Source: Delphinus delphis
Taxonomy: Eukaryota; Chordata; Mammalia; Artiodactyla; Delphinidae
Assembly: GCF_949987515.2 (NCBI RefSeq)
Contig: NW_027192672.1
Coordinates: 1,240,001-1,304,000 of the forward strand
Length of the DNA stretch: 64,000 nucleotides
Direction: 5' to 3'
Below are positions 46,916-61,132 of this stretch, piece by piece (the first letter of the stretch is position 1; the number at the start of each line of letters is the position of its first letter). The notes under the pieces are model-generated. The model was not told where the DNA came from. It searched no databases and saw nothing but the letters and a program-made list of their open reading frames with translations. The position numbers and the translations under genes were made by a program.

Positions 46916-48495
46916 GTTGAGTCCATTTCATTGAGCAAGGAGTAGCTCTTGTCTATTCCATATTTGGCTTAAGGAACTTTATCTGTGCTCATTTCAATCT
47001 CTGGTTTTATGCAGCACCCCAACTCACCTTTCCCCTTAAGCAAGCATAAGTTGGTTTTCTAAATTTGAGACCCTGTTCTGTTCTGTAATTCAGTTCCTGT
47101 GTAGCCAAGTTTACATTCCGTGTATTACTGATATCTTATGATGTTTCTTTTTCTGTGTGACTTATTTCAGTTAGAATCATCATACCTGAATCCACTCATT
47201 GTGCTGCTAAGGGCCTGATGACACAGATTTCATTGCTGAGTGATATTGCTTTGTAAGTAAATACCACAACTTCTTTATCCATTTTTCACTTTCTGCGATG
47301 TTGAACTTGTACTGTAAACGAGGTTCTTGTAAACAGAGCCGTTCCAAACTTTGAGGTGGCTGTGTCTTTTTGATTTTAATTTCCCTAAGCTATAGGACCA
47401 TAAGTGGAAGTGCCCTAGGCTCTGTTGCTTTTTTTTTTAGATGTTTCAGTTAACACCATACACTTCTCCCGAGTGGTTCTTGGCAATTTACATCCCGCCC
47501 TTCAGAATAACAAGGCTCCCAGTTCTCCATGGCCTGTCCTGCCTTTCTGGATTTTACACTTTTTTCAGATGGCCCTTTTGACCGGGGGGAAGTGAGACTT
47601 CATTGTAGTGCAGATTTCCTTTGCCAGCTTGCTTGGTTGGCCAAAAAGGGCGTATGCGTTTTTTCCTGAATATATTCAGGAAAAAACGCATACGCCCTTT
47701 TTGGCCAAGTGCATCATTGTGGACGTTCTGCCTCTTTTCCTATGCTTTCAATGCAATTCCAGTCTACCTCCTGAAATCGGTTTCCTGCAATTCTGCCCCG
47801 CTTTCAAGTCCTCTTGGCAGCCTTACTTCAGTCTATTTTTGGACGATAGCTGTCATTTATAACTCTGCAGGTTTGTGAATTACAGTGCCCCTGAGCTACT
47901 TTCTTCAACTCGCTTTCTTTTGAGCTGGCCGCAACACCGCAGGATGGCTTCAGGCCCTAATCTGGTTCTGGCACGGCACGCTGAGCCTTTGGTTAATTCC
48001 TCTTCCTGGTGGGAAATGAGAGTTAAATTTGGCCGTCCAGACACCTCCAGCTAGTCTCTCATTGGTTCTCACTATTCCTGTTCATCTTCCGCAGAAATTG
48101 CAAACTGGGCCAAACAGGAGGTTAAAGGGAGTGACTCTCCAAGTCGGGAGAGTGTTAGTAAAGCGTCTGGAATGTTGCACCCGAGTACCAGGGTACGAAA
48201 ACTGAGACATATTTGAACACGTCTCCCGATCACATGGTTGATCATACTCTGGGTTCCACATGCATGTTTTAGCTGAAGGAAGAATACCTAAAACCCGGGT
48301 AGTTGAAACCCGTGGAATGGGTACCATGCAATATGACTTCAAAGGGTCTTCATTTGCTCACCGAACCTCTCCAATCCTATCACTGCTGCTTTTATGCCCC
48401 TGTACACATGCTTGATTCTCTTTCGGAGACATAACAATCCATAGGTTTTAAGATACTTACTAGTCAGGTACATTCTTAGGCGTTTAATATGCGGT
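46916..48495. repeat. Satellite monomer 20
   Basis: Length 1,580. Unbroken T run where others have TTTGTTTTTT (about 47,429). CAGTTAACACCA, perfect palindrome, GGGTACG, ACCCGGGTAGTTG. Confidence 0.95.
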
Positions 48496-50075
48496 GTTGA
48501 GTCCATTTCGTTGAGCAAGGAGTAGCTCTTGTCTATTCCATATTTGGCTTAAGGAACTTTATCTGTGCTCATTTCAATCTCTGGTTTTATGCAGCACCCC
48601 AACTCACCTTTCCCCTTAAGCAAGCATAAGTTGGTTTTCTAAATTTGAGACCCTGTTCTGTTCTGTAATTCAGTTCCTGTGTAGCCAAGTTTACATTCCG
48701 TGTATTACCTATATCTTATGATATTTCTTTTTCTGTGTGACTTATTTCAGTTAGAATCATCATACCTGAATCCACTCATTGTGCTGCTAAGGGCCTGATG
48801 ACACAGATTTCATTGCTGAGTGATATTGCTTTGTAAGTAAATACCACAACTTCTTTATCCATTTTTCACTTTCTGCAATGTTGAACTTGTACTGTAAACG
48901 AGGTTCTTGTAAACAGAGGCGTCCCAAACTTTGGGGTGGCTGTGTCTTTTTGATTTTAATTTCCCTAAGCTATAGGACCATAAGTGGCAGTGTCCTAGGC
49001 TCTGTTGCTTTGTTTTTTAGATGTTTCAGGAAACACCATACACTTCTCCCGAGTGTCTGTTGGCAATTTACATCCCGCCCATCAGCATAACAAGGCTCCC
49101 AGTTCTCCATGGCCTGTCCTGCCTTTCTGGATTTTACACTTTTTTCAGATGGCCCTTTTGACCGGGGGGAAGTGAGACTTCATTGTAGTGCAGATTTCCT
49201 TTGCAAGCTTGCTTGGTTGGCCAAAAAGGGCGTATGCGTTTTTTCCTGAATATATTCAGGAAAAAACGCATACGCCCTTTTTGGCCAAGTGCATCATTGT
49301 GGACGTTCTGCCTCTTTTCCTATGCTTTCAATGCAATTCCAGTCTACCTCCTGAAATCGGTTTCCTGCAATTCTGCCCCGCTTTCAAGTCCTCTTGGCAG
49401 CCTTACTTCAGTCTATTTTTGGACGATAGCTGTCATTTATAACTCTGCAGGTTTGTGAATTACAGTGCCCCTGAGCTCCTTTCTTCAACTCGCTTTCTTT
49501 TGAGCTGGCCGCAACACCGCAGGATGGCTTCAGGCCCTAATCTGGTTCTGGCACGGCACGCTGAGCCTTTGGTTAATTCCTCTTCCTGGTGGGAAATGAG
49601 AGTTAAATTTGCCCGTCCAGACACCTCCAGCTAGGCTCTCATTGGTTCTCGCTATTCCTGTTCATCTTCCGCAGAAATTGCAAACTGGGCCAAACAGGAG
49701 GTTAAAGGGACTGACTCTCCAAGTCGGGAGAGTGTTAGTAAAGCGTCTGGAATGTTGCACCCGAGTACCAGGGTACGAAAACTGAGACATATTTGAACAC
49801 GTCTCCCGATCACATGGTTGATCATACTCTAGGTTCCACATGCATGTTTTAGCTGAAGGAAGAATACCTTAAACCTGGGTAGTTGAAACCCGTGGAATGG
49901 GTACCATGCAATATGACTTCAAAGGGTCTTCATTTGCTCACCGAACCTCTCCAATCCTATCACTGCTGCGTTTATGCCCCTGTACACATGCTTGATTCTC
50001 TTTCGGAGACATAGCAATCCATAGGTTTTAAGATACTTACTAGTCAGGTACATTCTTAGGCATTTAATATGCGGT
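48496..50075. repeat. Satellite monomer 21
   Basis: Length 1,580. TTACCTATATC is private, CAGGAAAC, perfect palindrome, TTTTGAGCTGG, GGGTACG, CTAGGTTCC, GTAGTTGAAACC. Confidence 0.95.
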
Positions 50076-51655
50076 GTTGAGTCCATTTCGTTGAACAAGG
50101 AGTAGCTCTTGTCTATTCCATATTTGGCTTAAGGAACTTTATCTGTGCTCATTTCAATCTCTGGTTTTATGCAGCACCCCAACTCACCTTTACCCTTAAG
50201 CAAGCATAAGTTGGTTTTCTAAATTTGAGACCCTGTTCTGTTCTGTAATTCAGTTCCTGTGTAGCCAAGTTTCCATTCCGTGTATTACTGATATCTTATG
50301 ATGTTTCTTTTTCTGTGTGACTTATTTCAGTTAGAATCATCATACCTGAATCCACTCATTGTGCTGCTAAGGGCCTGATGACATAGATTTCATTGCTGAG
50401 TGATATTGCTTTGTAAGTAAATACCACAACTTCTTTATCCATTTTTCACTTTCTGCGATGTTGAACTTGTACTGTAAACGATGTTCTCGTAAACAGAGGT
50501 GTCCCAAACTTTGGGGTGGCTGTGTCTTTTTGATTTTAATTTCCCTAAGCTATAGGACCATAAGTGGCAGTGCCCTAGGCTCTGTTGCGTTGTTTTTTAG
50601 ATGTTTCAGTTAACACCATACACTTCTCTCGAGTGGTTCTTGGCAATTTACATCCCGCCCTTCAGAATAACAAGGCTCCCAGTTCTCCATGGCCTGTCCT
50701 GCCTTTCTGGATTTTACACTTTTTTCAGATGGCCCTTTTGACCGGGGGGAAGTGAGACTTCATTGTAGTGCAGATTTCCTTTGCAAGCTTGCTTGGTTGG
50801 CCAAAAAGGGCGTATGCGTTTTTTCCTGAATATATTCAGGAAAAAACGCATACGCCCTTTTTGGCCAAGTGCATCATTGTGGACGATCTGCCTCTTTTCC
50901 TATGCTTTCAATGCAATTCCAGTCTACCTCCTGAAATCGGTTTCCTGCAATTCTGCCCCGCTTTCAAGTCCTCTTGGCAGCCTTACTTCAGTCTATTTTT
51001 GGACGATAGCTGTCATTTATAACTCTGCAGGTTTGTGAATTACAGTGCCCCTGAGCTCCTTTCTTCAACTCGCTTTCTTGTGAGCTGGCCGCAACACCGC
51101 AGGATGGCTTCAGGCCCTAATCTGGTTCCGGCCCGGCACGCTGAGCCTTTGGTTAATTCCTCTTCCTGGTGGGAAATGAGAGTTAAATTTGCCCGTTCAG
51201 ACACCTCCAGCTAGCCTCTCATTGGTTCTCGCTATTCCTGTTCATCTTCCGCAGAAATTGCAAACTGGGCCAAACAGGAGGTTAAAGGGACTGACTCTCC
51301 AAGTCGGGAGAGTGTTAGTAAAGCGTCTGGAATGTTGCACCCGAGTACCAGGGTACGAAAACTGAGACATATTTGAACACGTCTCCCGATCACATGGTTG
51401 ATCATACTCTGGGTTCCACATGCATGTTTTAGCTGAAGGAAGAATACCTAAAACCTGGGTAGTTGAAACCCGTGGAATGGGTACCATGCAATATGACTTC
51501 AAAGGGTCTTCATTTGCTCACCGAACCTCTCCAATCCTATCACTGCTGCGTTTATGCCCCTGTACACACGCTTGATTCTCTTTTGGAGACATAGCAATCC
51601 ATAGGTTTTAAGATACTTACTAGTCAGGTACATTCTTAGGCGTTTAATATGCGGT
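50076..51655. repeat. Satellite monomer 22
   Basis: Length 1,580. GTTGAACAAGG and GTTGCGTTG are private. CAGTTAACACCA, perfect palindrome, TTGTGAGCTGG, GGGTACG. Confidence 0.95.
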
Positions 51656-53235
51656 GTTGAGTCCATTTCGTTGAGCAAGGAGTAGCTCTTGTCTATTCCA
51701 TATTTGGCTTAAGGAACTTTATCTGTGCTCATTTCAATCTCTGGTTTTATGCAGCACCCCAACTCACCTTTCCCCTTAAGCAAGCATAAGTTGGTTTTCT
51801 AAATTTGAGACCCTGTTCTGTTCTGTAATTCAGTTCCTGTGTAGCCAAGTTTACATTCCGTGTATTACTGATATCTTATGATGTTTCTTTTTCTGTGTGA
51901 CTTATTTCAGTTAGAATCATCATACCTGAATCCACTCATTGTGCTGCTAAGGGCCTGATGACACAGATTTCATTGCTGAGTGATATTGCTTTGTAAGTAA
52001 ATACCACAACTTCTTTATCCATTTTTCACTTTCTGCGATGTTGAACTTGTACTGTAAATGAGGTTCTTGTAAACAGAGCCGTTCCAAACTTTGGGGTGGC
52101 TGTTTCTTTTTGATTTTAATTTCCCTAAGCTATAGGACCATAAGTGGAAGTGCCCTAGGTTCTGTTGCTTTGTTTTTTCGATGTTTCAGGAAACACCGTA
52201 CACTTCTCCCGAGTGTCTGTTGGCAATTTACATCCCGCCCATCAGCATAACAAGGCTCCCTGTTCTCCATGGCCTGTCCTGCCTTTCTGGATTTTACACT
52301 TTTTTCAGATGGCCCTTTTGACCGGGGGGAAGTGAGACTTCTTTGTAGTGCAGATTTCCTTTGCAAGCTTGCTTGGTTGGCCAAAAAGGGCGTATGCGTT
52401 TTTTCCTGAATATATTCAGGAAAAAACGCATACGCCCTTTTTGGCCAAGTGCATCATTGTGGACGTTCTGCCTCTTTTCCTATGCTTTCAATGCAATTCC
52501 AGTCTACCTCCTGAAATCGGTTTCCTGCAATTCTGCCCCGCTTTCAAGTCCTCTTGGCAGCCTTACTTCAGTCTATTTTTGGACGATAGCTGTCATTTAT
52601 AACTCTGCAGGTTTGTGAATTACAGTGCCCCTGAGCTCCTTTCTTCAACTCGCTTTCTTGTGACCTGGCCGCAACACCGCAGGATGGCTTCAGGCCCTAA
52701 TCTGGTTCCGGCACGGCACGCTGAGCCTTTGGTTAATTCCTCTTCCTGGTGGGAAATGAGAGTTAAATTTGCCTGTCCAGACACCTCCAGCTAGTCTCTC
52801 ATTGGTTCTCGCTATTCCTGTTCATCTTCCGCAGAAATTGCAAACTGGGCCAAACAGGAGGTTAAAGGGACTGACTCTCCAAGTCGGGAGAGTGTTAGTA
52901 AAGCGTCTGGAATGTTGCACCCGAGTACCAGGGTACGAAAACTGAGACATATTTGAACACGTCTCCCGATCACATGGTTGATCATACTCTGGGTTCCACA
53001 TGCATGTTTTAGCTGAAGGAAGAATACCTAAAACCTGGGTAGTTGAAACCCGTGGAATGGGTACCATGCAATATGACTTCAAAGGGTCTTCATTTGCTCA
53101 CCGAACCTCTCCAATCCTATCACTGCTGCGTTTATGCCCCTGTACACACGCTTGATTCTCTTTTGGAGACATAGCAATCCATAGGTTTTAAGATACTTAC
53201 TAGTCAGGTACATTCTTAGGCGTTTAATATGCGGT
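51656..53235. repeat. Satellite monomer 23
   Basis: Length 1,580. Markers shared only with monomer 24: GGCTGTTTCTT, TTTTTTCGATG and AACACCGTACAC. Perfect palindrome, TTGTGACCTGG. Confidence 0.95.
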
Positions 53236-54815
53236 GTTGAGTCCATTTCGTTGAGCAAGGAGTAGCTCTTGTCTATTCCATATTTGGCTTAAGGAACTTT
53301 ATCTGTGCTCATTTCAATCTCTGGTTTTATGCAGCACCCCAACTCACCTTTCCCCTTAAGCAAGCATAAGTTGGTTTTCTAAATTTGAGACCCTGTTCTG
53401 TTCTGTAATTCAGTTCCTGTGTAGCCAAGTTTACATTCCGTGTATTACTGATATCTTATGATGTTTCTTTTTCTGTGTGACTTATTTCAGTTAGAATCAT
53501 CATACCTGAATCCACTCATTGTGCTGCTAAGGGCCTGATGACACAGATTTCATTGCTGAGTGATATTGCTTTGTAAGTAAATACCACAACTTCTTTATCC
53601 ATTTTTCACTTTCTGCGATGTTGAACTTGTACTGTAAATGAGGTTCTTGTAAACAGAGCCGTTCCAAACTTTGGGGTGGCTGTTTCTTTTTGATTTTAAT
53701 TTCCCTAAGCTATAGGACCATAAGTGGAAGTGCCCTAGGTTCTGTTGCTTTGTTTTTTCGATGTTTCAGGAAACACCGTACACTTCTCCCGAGTGTCTGT
53801 TGGCAATTTACATCCCGCCCATCAGCATAACAAGGCTCCCTGTTCTCCATGGCCTGTCCTGCCTTTCTGGATTTTACACTTTTTTCAGATGGCCCTTTTG
53901 ACCGGGGGGAAGTGAGACTTCTTTGTAGTGCAGATTTCCTTTGCAAGCTTGCTTGGTTGGCCAAAAAGGGCGTATGCGTTTTTTCCTGAATATATTCAGG
54001 AAAAAACGCATACGCCCTTTTTGGCCAAGTGCATCATTGTGGACGTTCTGCCTCTTTTCCTATGCTTTCAATGCAATTCCAGTCTACCTCCTGAAATCGG
54101 TTTCCTGCAATTCTGCCCCGCTTTCAAGTCCTCTTGGCAGCCTTACTTCAGTCTATTTTTGGACGATAGCTGTCATTTATAACTCTGCAGGTTTGTGAAT
54201 TACAGTGCCCCTGAGCTCCTTTCTTCAACTCGCTTTCTTGTGACCTGGCCGCAACACCGCAGGATGGCTTCAGGCCCTAATCTGGTTCCGGCACGGCACG
54301 CTGAGCCTTTGGTTAATTCCTCTTCCTGGTGGGAAATGAGAGTTAAATTTGCCTGTCCAGACACCTCCAGCTAGTCTCTCATTGGTTCTCGCTATTCCTG
54401 TTCATCTTCCGCAGAAATTGCAAACTGGGCCAAACAGGAGGTTAAAGGGACTGACTCTCCAAGTCGGGAGAGTGTTAGTAAAGCGTCTGGAATGTTGCAC
54501 CCGAGTACCAGGGTACGAAAACTGAGACATATTTGAACACGTCTCCCGATCACATGGTTGATCATACTCTAGGTTCCACATGCATGTTTTAGCTGAAGGA
54601 AGAATACCTTAAACCTGGGTAGTTGAAACCCGTGTAATGGGTACCATGCAATATGACTTCAAAGGGTCTTCATTTGCTCACCAAACCTCTCCAATCCTAT
54701 CACTGCTGCGTTTATGCCCCTGTACACATGCTTGATTCTCTTTCGGAGACATAGCAATCCATAGGTTTTAAGATACTTACAAGTCAGGTACATTCTTAGG
54801 CGTTTAATATGCGGT
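53236..54815. repeat. Satellite monomer 24
   Basis: Length 1,580. Near-identical to monomer 23 up to about 54,560, then CTAGGTTCC and GAAACCCGTGTAATGG. Confidence 0.95.
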
Positions 54816-56393
54816 GTTGAGTCCATTTCATTGAGCAAGGAGTAGCTCTTGTCTATTCCATATTTGGCTTAAGGAACTTTATCTGTGCTCATTTCAATCT
54901 CTGGTTTTATGCAGCACCCCAACTCACCTTTCCCCTTAAGCAAGCATAAGTTGGTTTTCTAAATTTGAGACCCTGTTCTGTTCTGTAATTCAGTTCCTGT
55001 GTAGCCAAGTTTCCATTCCGTGTATTACTGATATCTTATGATGTTTCTTTTTCTGTGTGACTTATTTCAGTTAGAATCATCATACCTGAATCCACTCATT
55101 GTGCTGCTAAGGGCCTGATGACATAGATTTCATTGCTGAGTGATATTGCTTTGTAAGTAAATACCACAACTTCTTTATCCATTTTTCACTTTCTGCGATG
55201 TTGAACTTGTACTGTAAACGATGTTCTTGTAAACAGAGGCGTCCCAAACTTTGGAGTGGCTGTGTCTTTTTGATTTTAATTTCCCTAAGCTATAGGACCA
55301 TAAGTGGAAGTGCCCTAGGCTCTGTTGCTTTGTTTTTTAGATGTTTCAGGAAACACCATACACTTCTCCCGAGTGTCTGTTGGCAATTTACATCCCGCCC
55401 ATCAGCATAACAAGGCTCCCAGTTCTCCATGGCCTGTCCTGCCTTTCTGGATTTTACACTTTTTTCAGATGGCCCTTTTGACCGGGGGGAAGTGAGACTT
55501 CATTGTAGTGCAGATTTCCTTTGCAAGCTTGCTTGGTTGGCCAAAAAGGGCGTATGCGTTTTTTCCTGAATGTATTCAGGAAAAACGCATACGCCCTTTT
55601 TGGCCAAGTGCATCATTGTGGACGTTCTGCCTCTTTTCCTATGCTTTGAATGCAATTCCAGTCTACCTCCTGAAATCGGTTTCCTGCAATTCTGCCCCGC
55701 TTTCAAGTCCTCTTGGCAGCCTTACTTCAGTCTATTTTTGGACGATAGCTGTCATTTATAACTCTGCAGGTTTGTGAATTACAGTGCCCTTGAGCTCCTT
55801 TCTTCAATTCGCTTTCTTGTGACCTGGCCGCAACACCGCAGGATGGCTTCAGGCCCTAATCTGGTTCCGGCCCGGCATGCTGAGCCTTTGGTTAATTCCT
55901 CTTCCTGGTGGGAAATGAGAGTTAAATTTGCCCGTCCAGACACCTCCAGCTAGCCTCTCATTGCTTCTCGCTATTCCTGTTCATCTTCCGCAGAAATTGC
56001 AAACTGGGCCAAACAGGAGGTTAAAGGGACTGACTCTCCAAGTCGGGAGAGTGTCAGTAAAGCGTCTGGAATGTTGCACCCGAGTACCAGGGGAGGAAAA
56101 CTGAGACATATTTGAACACGTCTCCCGTTCACATGGTTGATCATACTTGGGTTCCACATGCATGTTTTAGCTGAAGGAAGAATACCTTAAACCTGGAGAG
56201 TTGAGACCCGTGTAATGGGTACCATGCAATATGACCTCAAAGGGTCTTCATTTGCTCACCGAACCTCTCCAATCCTATCACTGCTGCGTTTATGCCCCTG
56301 TACACATGCTTGATTCTCTTTTGGAGACATAGCAATCCATAGGTTTTACGATACTTACTAGTCAGATACATTCTTAGGCGTTTAATATGCGGT
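54816..56393. repeat. Satellite monomer 25, palindrome with 1-bp loss
   Basis: Length 1,578: one A lost in the right palindrome arm (55,537-55,607 is 71 bp, centre GAATGTATTC) and one base in CATACTTGGG. TTGTGACCTGG, GGGGAGG, GAGAGTTGAGACC. Confidence 0.95.
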
Positions 56394-57971
56394 TTTGAGT
56401 CCATTTCGTTGAGCAAGGAGTAGCTCTTGTCTATTCCATATTTGACTTAAGGAACTTTATCTGTGCTCATTTCAATCTCTGGTTTTATGCAGCACCCCAA
56501 CTCACCTTTACCTTTAAGCAAGAATAAGTTGGTTTTCTAAATTTGAGACCCTGTTCTGTTCTGTAATTCAGTTCCTGTGTAGCCAAGTTTCCATTCCGTG
56601 TATTACTGATATCTTATGATGTTTCTTTTTCTGTGTGACTTATTTCAGTTAGAATCATCATACCTGAATCCACTCATTGTGCTGCTAAGGGCCTGATGAC
56701 ACAGATTTCATTGCTGAGTGATATTGCTTTGTAAGTAAATACCACAACTTCTTTATCCATTTTTCACTTTCTGCGATGTTGAACTTGTACTGTATAAGAG
56801 GTTCTTGTAAACATAGCCGTTTGAAACTTTGGGGTGGCTGTGTCTTTTAGATTTTAAATTCCCTAAGCTATAGGACCATAAGTGGAAGTGCCCTAGGCTC
56901 TGTTGCTTTGTTTTTTAGATGTTTCAGTTAACACCATACACTTCTCACGAGTGTCTGTTGGCAATTTACATCCCGCCCATCAGCATAACAAGGCTCCCTG
57001 TTCTCCATGGCCTGTCCTGCCTTTCTGGATTTTACACTTTTTTCAGATGGCCCTTTTGACCGGGGGGAAGTGAGACTTCTTTGTAGTGCAGATTTCCTTT
57101 GCAAGCTTGCTTGGTTGGCCAAAAAGTGCGTATGCGTTTTTTCCTGAATATATTCAGGAAAAAACGCATAGGCCCTTTTTGGCCAAGTGCATCATTGTGG
57201 ACGTTCTGCCTCTTTTCCTATGCTTTCAATGCAATTCCAGTCTACCTCCTGAAATCGGTTTCCTGCAATTCTGCCCCGCTTTCAAGTCCTCTTGGCAGCC
57301 TTACTTCAGTCTATTTTAGACGATAGCTGTCATTTATAACTCTGCAGGTTTGTGAATACAGTGCCCCTGAGCTCCTTTCTTCAACTCGCTTTCTTTTGAG
57401 CTGGCCGCAACACCGCAGGATGGCTTCAGGCCCTAATCTGGTTCCGGCACGGCACGCTGAGCCTTTGGTTAATTCCTCTTCCTGGTGGGAAATGAGAGTT
57501 AAATTTGCCCGTCCAGACACCTCCAGCTAGTCTCTCATTGGTTCTCACTATTCCTGTTCATCTTCCGCAGAAATTGCAAACTGGGCCAAACAGGAGGTTA
57601 AAGGGACTGACTCTCCAAGTCGGGAGAGTGTTAGTAAAGCGTCTGGAATGTTGCACCCGAGTACCAGGGTACGAAAACTGAGACATATTTGAACACGTCT
57701 CCCGATCACATGGTTGATCATACTCTGGGTTCCACATGCATGTTTTAGCTGAAGGAAGAATACCTAAAACCTGGGTAGTTGAAACCCGTGGAATGGGTAC
57801 CATGCAATATGACTTCAAAGGGTCTTCATTTGCTCACCGAACCTCTCCAATCCTATCACTGCTGCGTTTATGCCCCTGTACACATGCTTGATTCTCTTTC
57901 GGAGACATAGCAATCCATAGGTTTTAAGATACTTACTAGTCAGGTACATTCTTAGGCGTTTAATATGCGGT
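56394..57971. repeat. Satellite monomer 26
   Basis: Length 1,578: one base lost in CTATTTTAGACG and one in GTGAATACAG. CAGTTAAC. Palindrome has AAAAAGTGCG on the left and CATAGGCCC on the right. GTATAAGAGG is private. Confidence 0.95.
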
Positions 57972-59551
57972 GTTGAGTCCATTTCGTTGAGCAAGGAGTA
58001 GCTCTTGTCTATTCCATATTTGACTTAAGGAACTTTATCTGTGCTCATTTCAATCTCTGGTTTTATACAGCACCCCAACTCACCTTTCCCCTTAAGCAAG
58101 CATAAGTTGGTTTTCTAAATTTGAGACCCTGTTCTGTTCTGTAATTCAGTTCCTGTGTAGCCAAGTTTCCATTCCGTGTATTACTGATATCTTATGATGT
58201 TTCTTTTTCTGTGTGACTTATTTCAGTTAGAATCATCATACCTGAATCCACTCATTGTGCTGCTAAGGGCCTGATGACATAGATTTCATTGCTGAGTGAT
58301 ATTGCTTTGTAAGTAAATACCACAACTTCTTTATCCATTTTTCACTTTCTGCGATGTTGAACTTGTACTGTAAATGATGTTCTTGTAAACAGAGGCGTCC
58401 CAAACTTTGGGGTGGCTGTGTCTTTTTGATTTTAATTTCCCTAAACTATAGGACCATAAGTGGCAGTGCCCTAGGCTCTGTTGCTTTGTTTTTTAGATGT
58501 TTCAGGAAACACCATACACTTCTCCCGAGTGTCTGTTGGCAATTTACATCCCGCCCATCAGCATAACAAGGCTCCCAGTTCTCCATGGCCTGTCCTGCCT
58601 TTCTGGATTTTACACTTTTTTCAGATGGCCCTTTTGACCGGGGGGAAGTGAGACTTCATTGTAGTGCAGATTTCCTTTGCAAGCTTGCTTGGTTGGCCAA
58701 AAAGGGCGTATGCGTTTTTTCCTGAATATATTCAGGAAAAAACGCATACGCCCTTTTTGGCCAAGTGCATCATTGTGGACGTTCTGCCTCTTTTCCTATG
58801 CTTTCAATGCAATTCCAGTCTACCTCCTGAAATCGGTTTCCTGCAATTCTGCCCTGCTTTCAAGTCCTCTTGGCAGCCTTACTTCAGTCTATTTTTGGAC
58901 GATAGCTGTCATTTATAACTCTGCAGGTTTGTGAATTACAGTGCCCCTGAGCTCCTTTCTTCAACTCGCTTTCTTTTGAGCTGGCCGCAACACCGCAGGA
59001 TGGCTTCAGGCCCTAATCTGGTTCCGGCACGGCACGCTGAGCCTTTGGTTATTTCCTCTTTCTGGTGGGAAGTGAGAGTTAAATTTGCCCGTCTAGACAC
59101 CTCCAGCTAACCTCTCATTGGTTCTCGCTATTCCTGTTCATCTTCCGCAGAAATTGCAAACTGTGCCAAACAGGAGGTTAAAGACGTTGACTCTCCAAGT
59201 GGGGAGAGTGTTAGTAAAGCGTCTGGAATGTTGCACCCGAGTACCAGGGTACGAAAACTGAGACATATTTGAACACGTCTCCCGATCACATGGTTGATCA
59301 TACTCTGGGTTCCACATGCATGTTTTAGCTGAAGGAAGAATACCTAAAACCTGGGTAGTTGAAACCCGTGGAATGGGTACCATGCAATATGACTTCAAAG
59401 GGTCTTCATTTGCTGACCGAACCTCTCCAATCCTATCACTGCTGCATTTATGCCCCTGTACACATGCTTGATTCTCTTTCGGAGACATAGCAATGCATAG
59501 GTTTTAAGATACTTACTAGTCAGGTACATTCTTAGGCGTTTAATATGCGGT
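57972..59551. repeat. Satellite monomer 27
   Basis: Length 1,580. CAGGAAAC, perfect palindrome, TTTTGAGCTGG, GGGTACG. Private AAACTGTGCC and AAAGACGTTGAC. Confidence 0.95.
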
Positions 59552-61132
59552 GTTGAGTCCATTTCGTTGAGCAAGGAGTAGCTCTTGTGTATTCCATATT
59601 TGGATTAAGGAACTTTATCTGTGCTCATTTCAATCTCTGGTTTTATGCAGCACCCCAACTCACCTTTACCCTTAAGCAAGCATAAGTTGGTTTTCTAAAT
59701 TTGAGGCCCTGTTCTGTTCTGTAATTCAGTTCCTGTGTAGCCAAGTTTACATTCCGTGTATTACTGATATCTTATGATGTTTCTTTTTCTGTGTGACTTA
59801 TTTCAGTTAGAATCATCATACCTGAATCCACTCATTGTGCTGCTAAGGGCCTGATGACACAGATTTCATTGCTGAGTGATATTGCTTTGTAAGTAAATAC
59901 CACAACTTCTTTATCCATTTTTCACTTTCTGCGATGTTGAACTTGTACTGTAAACGAGGTTCTTGTAAACAGAGCCGTTCCAAACTCTGGGGTGGCTGTG
60001 TCTTTTTGATTTTAATTTCCCTAAGCTATAGGACCATAAGTGGAAGTGCCCTAGGTTCTGTTGCTTTGTTTTTTAGATGTTTCAGTTAACACCATACACT
60101 TCTCCCGAGTGGTTGTTGGCAATTTACATCCCGCCCATCAGCATAACAAGGCTCCCAGTTCTCCATGGCCTGTCCTGCCTTTCTGGATTTTACACTTTTT
60201 TCAGATGGCCCTTTTGACCGGGGGGAAGTGAGACTTCATTTTAGTGCAGATTTCCTTTGCAAGCTTGCTTGGTTGGCCAAAAAGGGCGTATGCGTTTTTT
60301 CCTGAATATATTCAGGAAAAAACGCATACGCCCTTTTTGGCCAAGTGCATCATTGTGGACGTTCTGCCTCTTTTCCTATGCTTTCAATGCAATTCCAGTC
60401 TACCTCCTGAAATCGGTTTCCTGCAATTCTGCCCCGCTTTCAAGTCCTCTTGGCAGCCTTACTTCAGTCTATTTTTGGACGATAGCTGTCATTTATAACT
60501 CTGCAGGTTTGTGAATTACAGTGCCCCTGAGCTCCTTTCTTCAACTCGCTTTCTTGTGAGCTGGCCGCAACACCGCAGGATTTGCTTCAGGCCCTAATCT
60601 GGTTCCGGCACAGCACGCTGAGCCTTTGGTTAATTCCTCTTCCTGGTGGGAAATGAGAGTTAAATTTGTCTGTCCAGACACCTCCAGCTAGTCTCTCATT
60701 GGTTCTCGCTATTCCTGTTCATCTACCGCAGAAATTGCAAACTGGGCCAAACAGGAGGTTAAAGGGACTGACTCTCCAAGTCGGGAGAGTGTTAGTAAAG
60801 CGTCTGGAATGTTGCACCCGAGTACCAGGGTACGAAAACTGAGACATATTTGAACACGTCTGCCGATCACATGGTTGATCATACTCTAGGTTCCACATGC
60901 ATGTTTTAGCTGAAGGAAGAATACCTTAAACCTGGGTAGTTGAGACCCGTGTAATGGGTACCATGCAATATGACTTCAAAGGGTCTTCGTTTGCTCACCG
61001 AACCTCTCCAATCATATCACTGCTGCGTTTATGCCCCTGTACACACGCTTGATTCTCTTTTGGAGACATAGAAATCCATAGGTTTTAAGATACTTACTAG
61101 TCAGTTACATTCTTAGGCGTTTAATATGGGGT
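59552..61132. repeat. Satellite monomer 28
   Basis: Length 1,581, the longest array unit: one base gained in GCAGGATTTGCTTC. CAGTTAACACCA, perfect palindrome, TTGTGAGCTGG, GGGTACG, GTAGTTGAGACC. Confidence 0.95.

Noticed and set aside
47400..47445. Microsatellite or poly-T tract in monomer 20
   Set aside because: A single G-to-T change merges two short T runs into about eleven Ts; too short and isolated to call a repeat.
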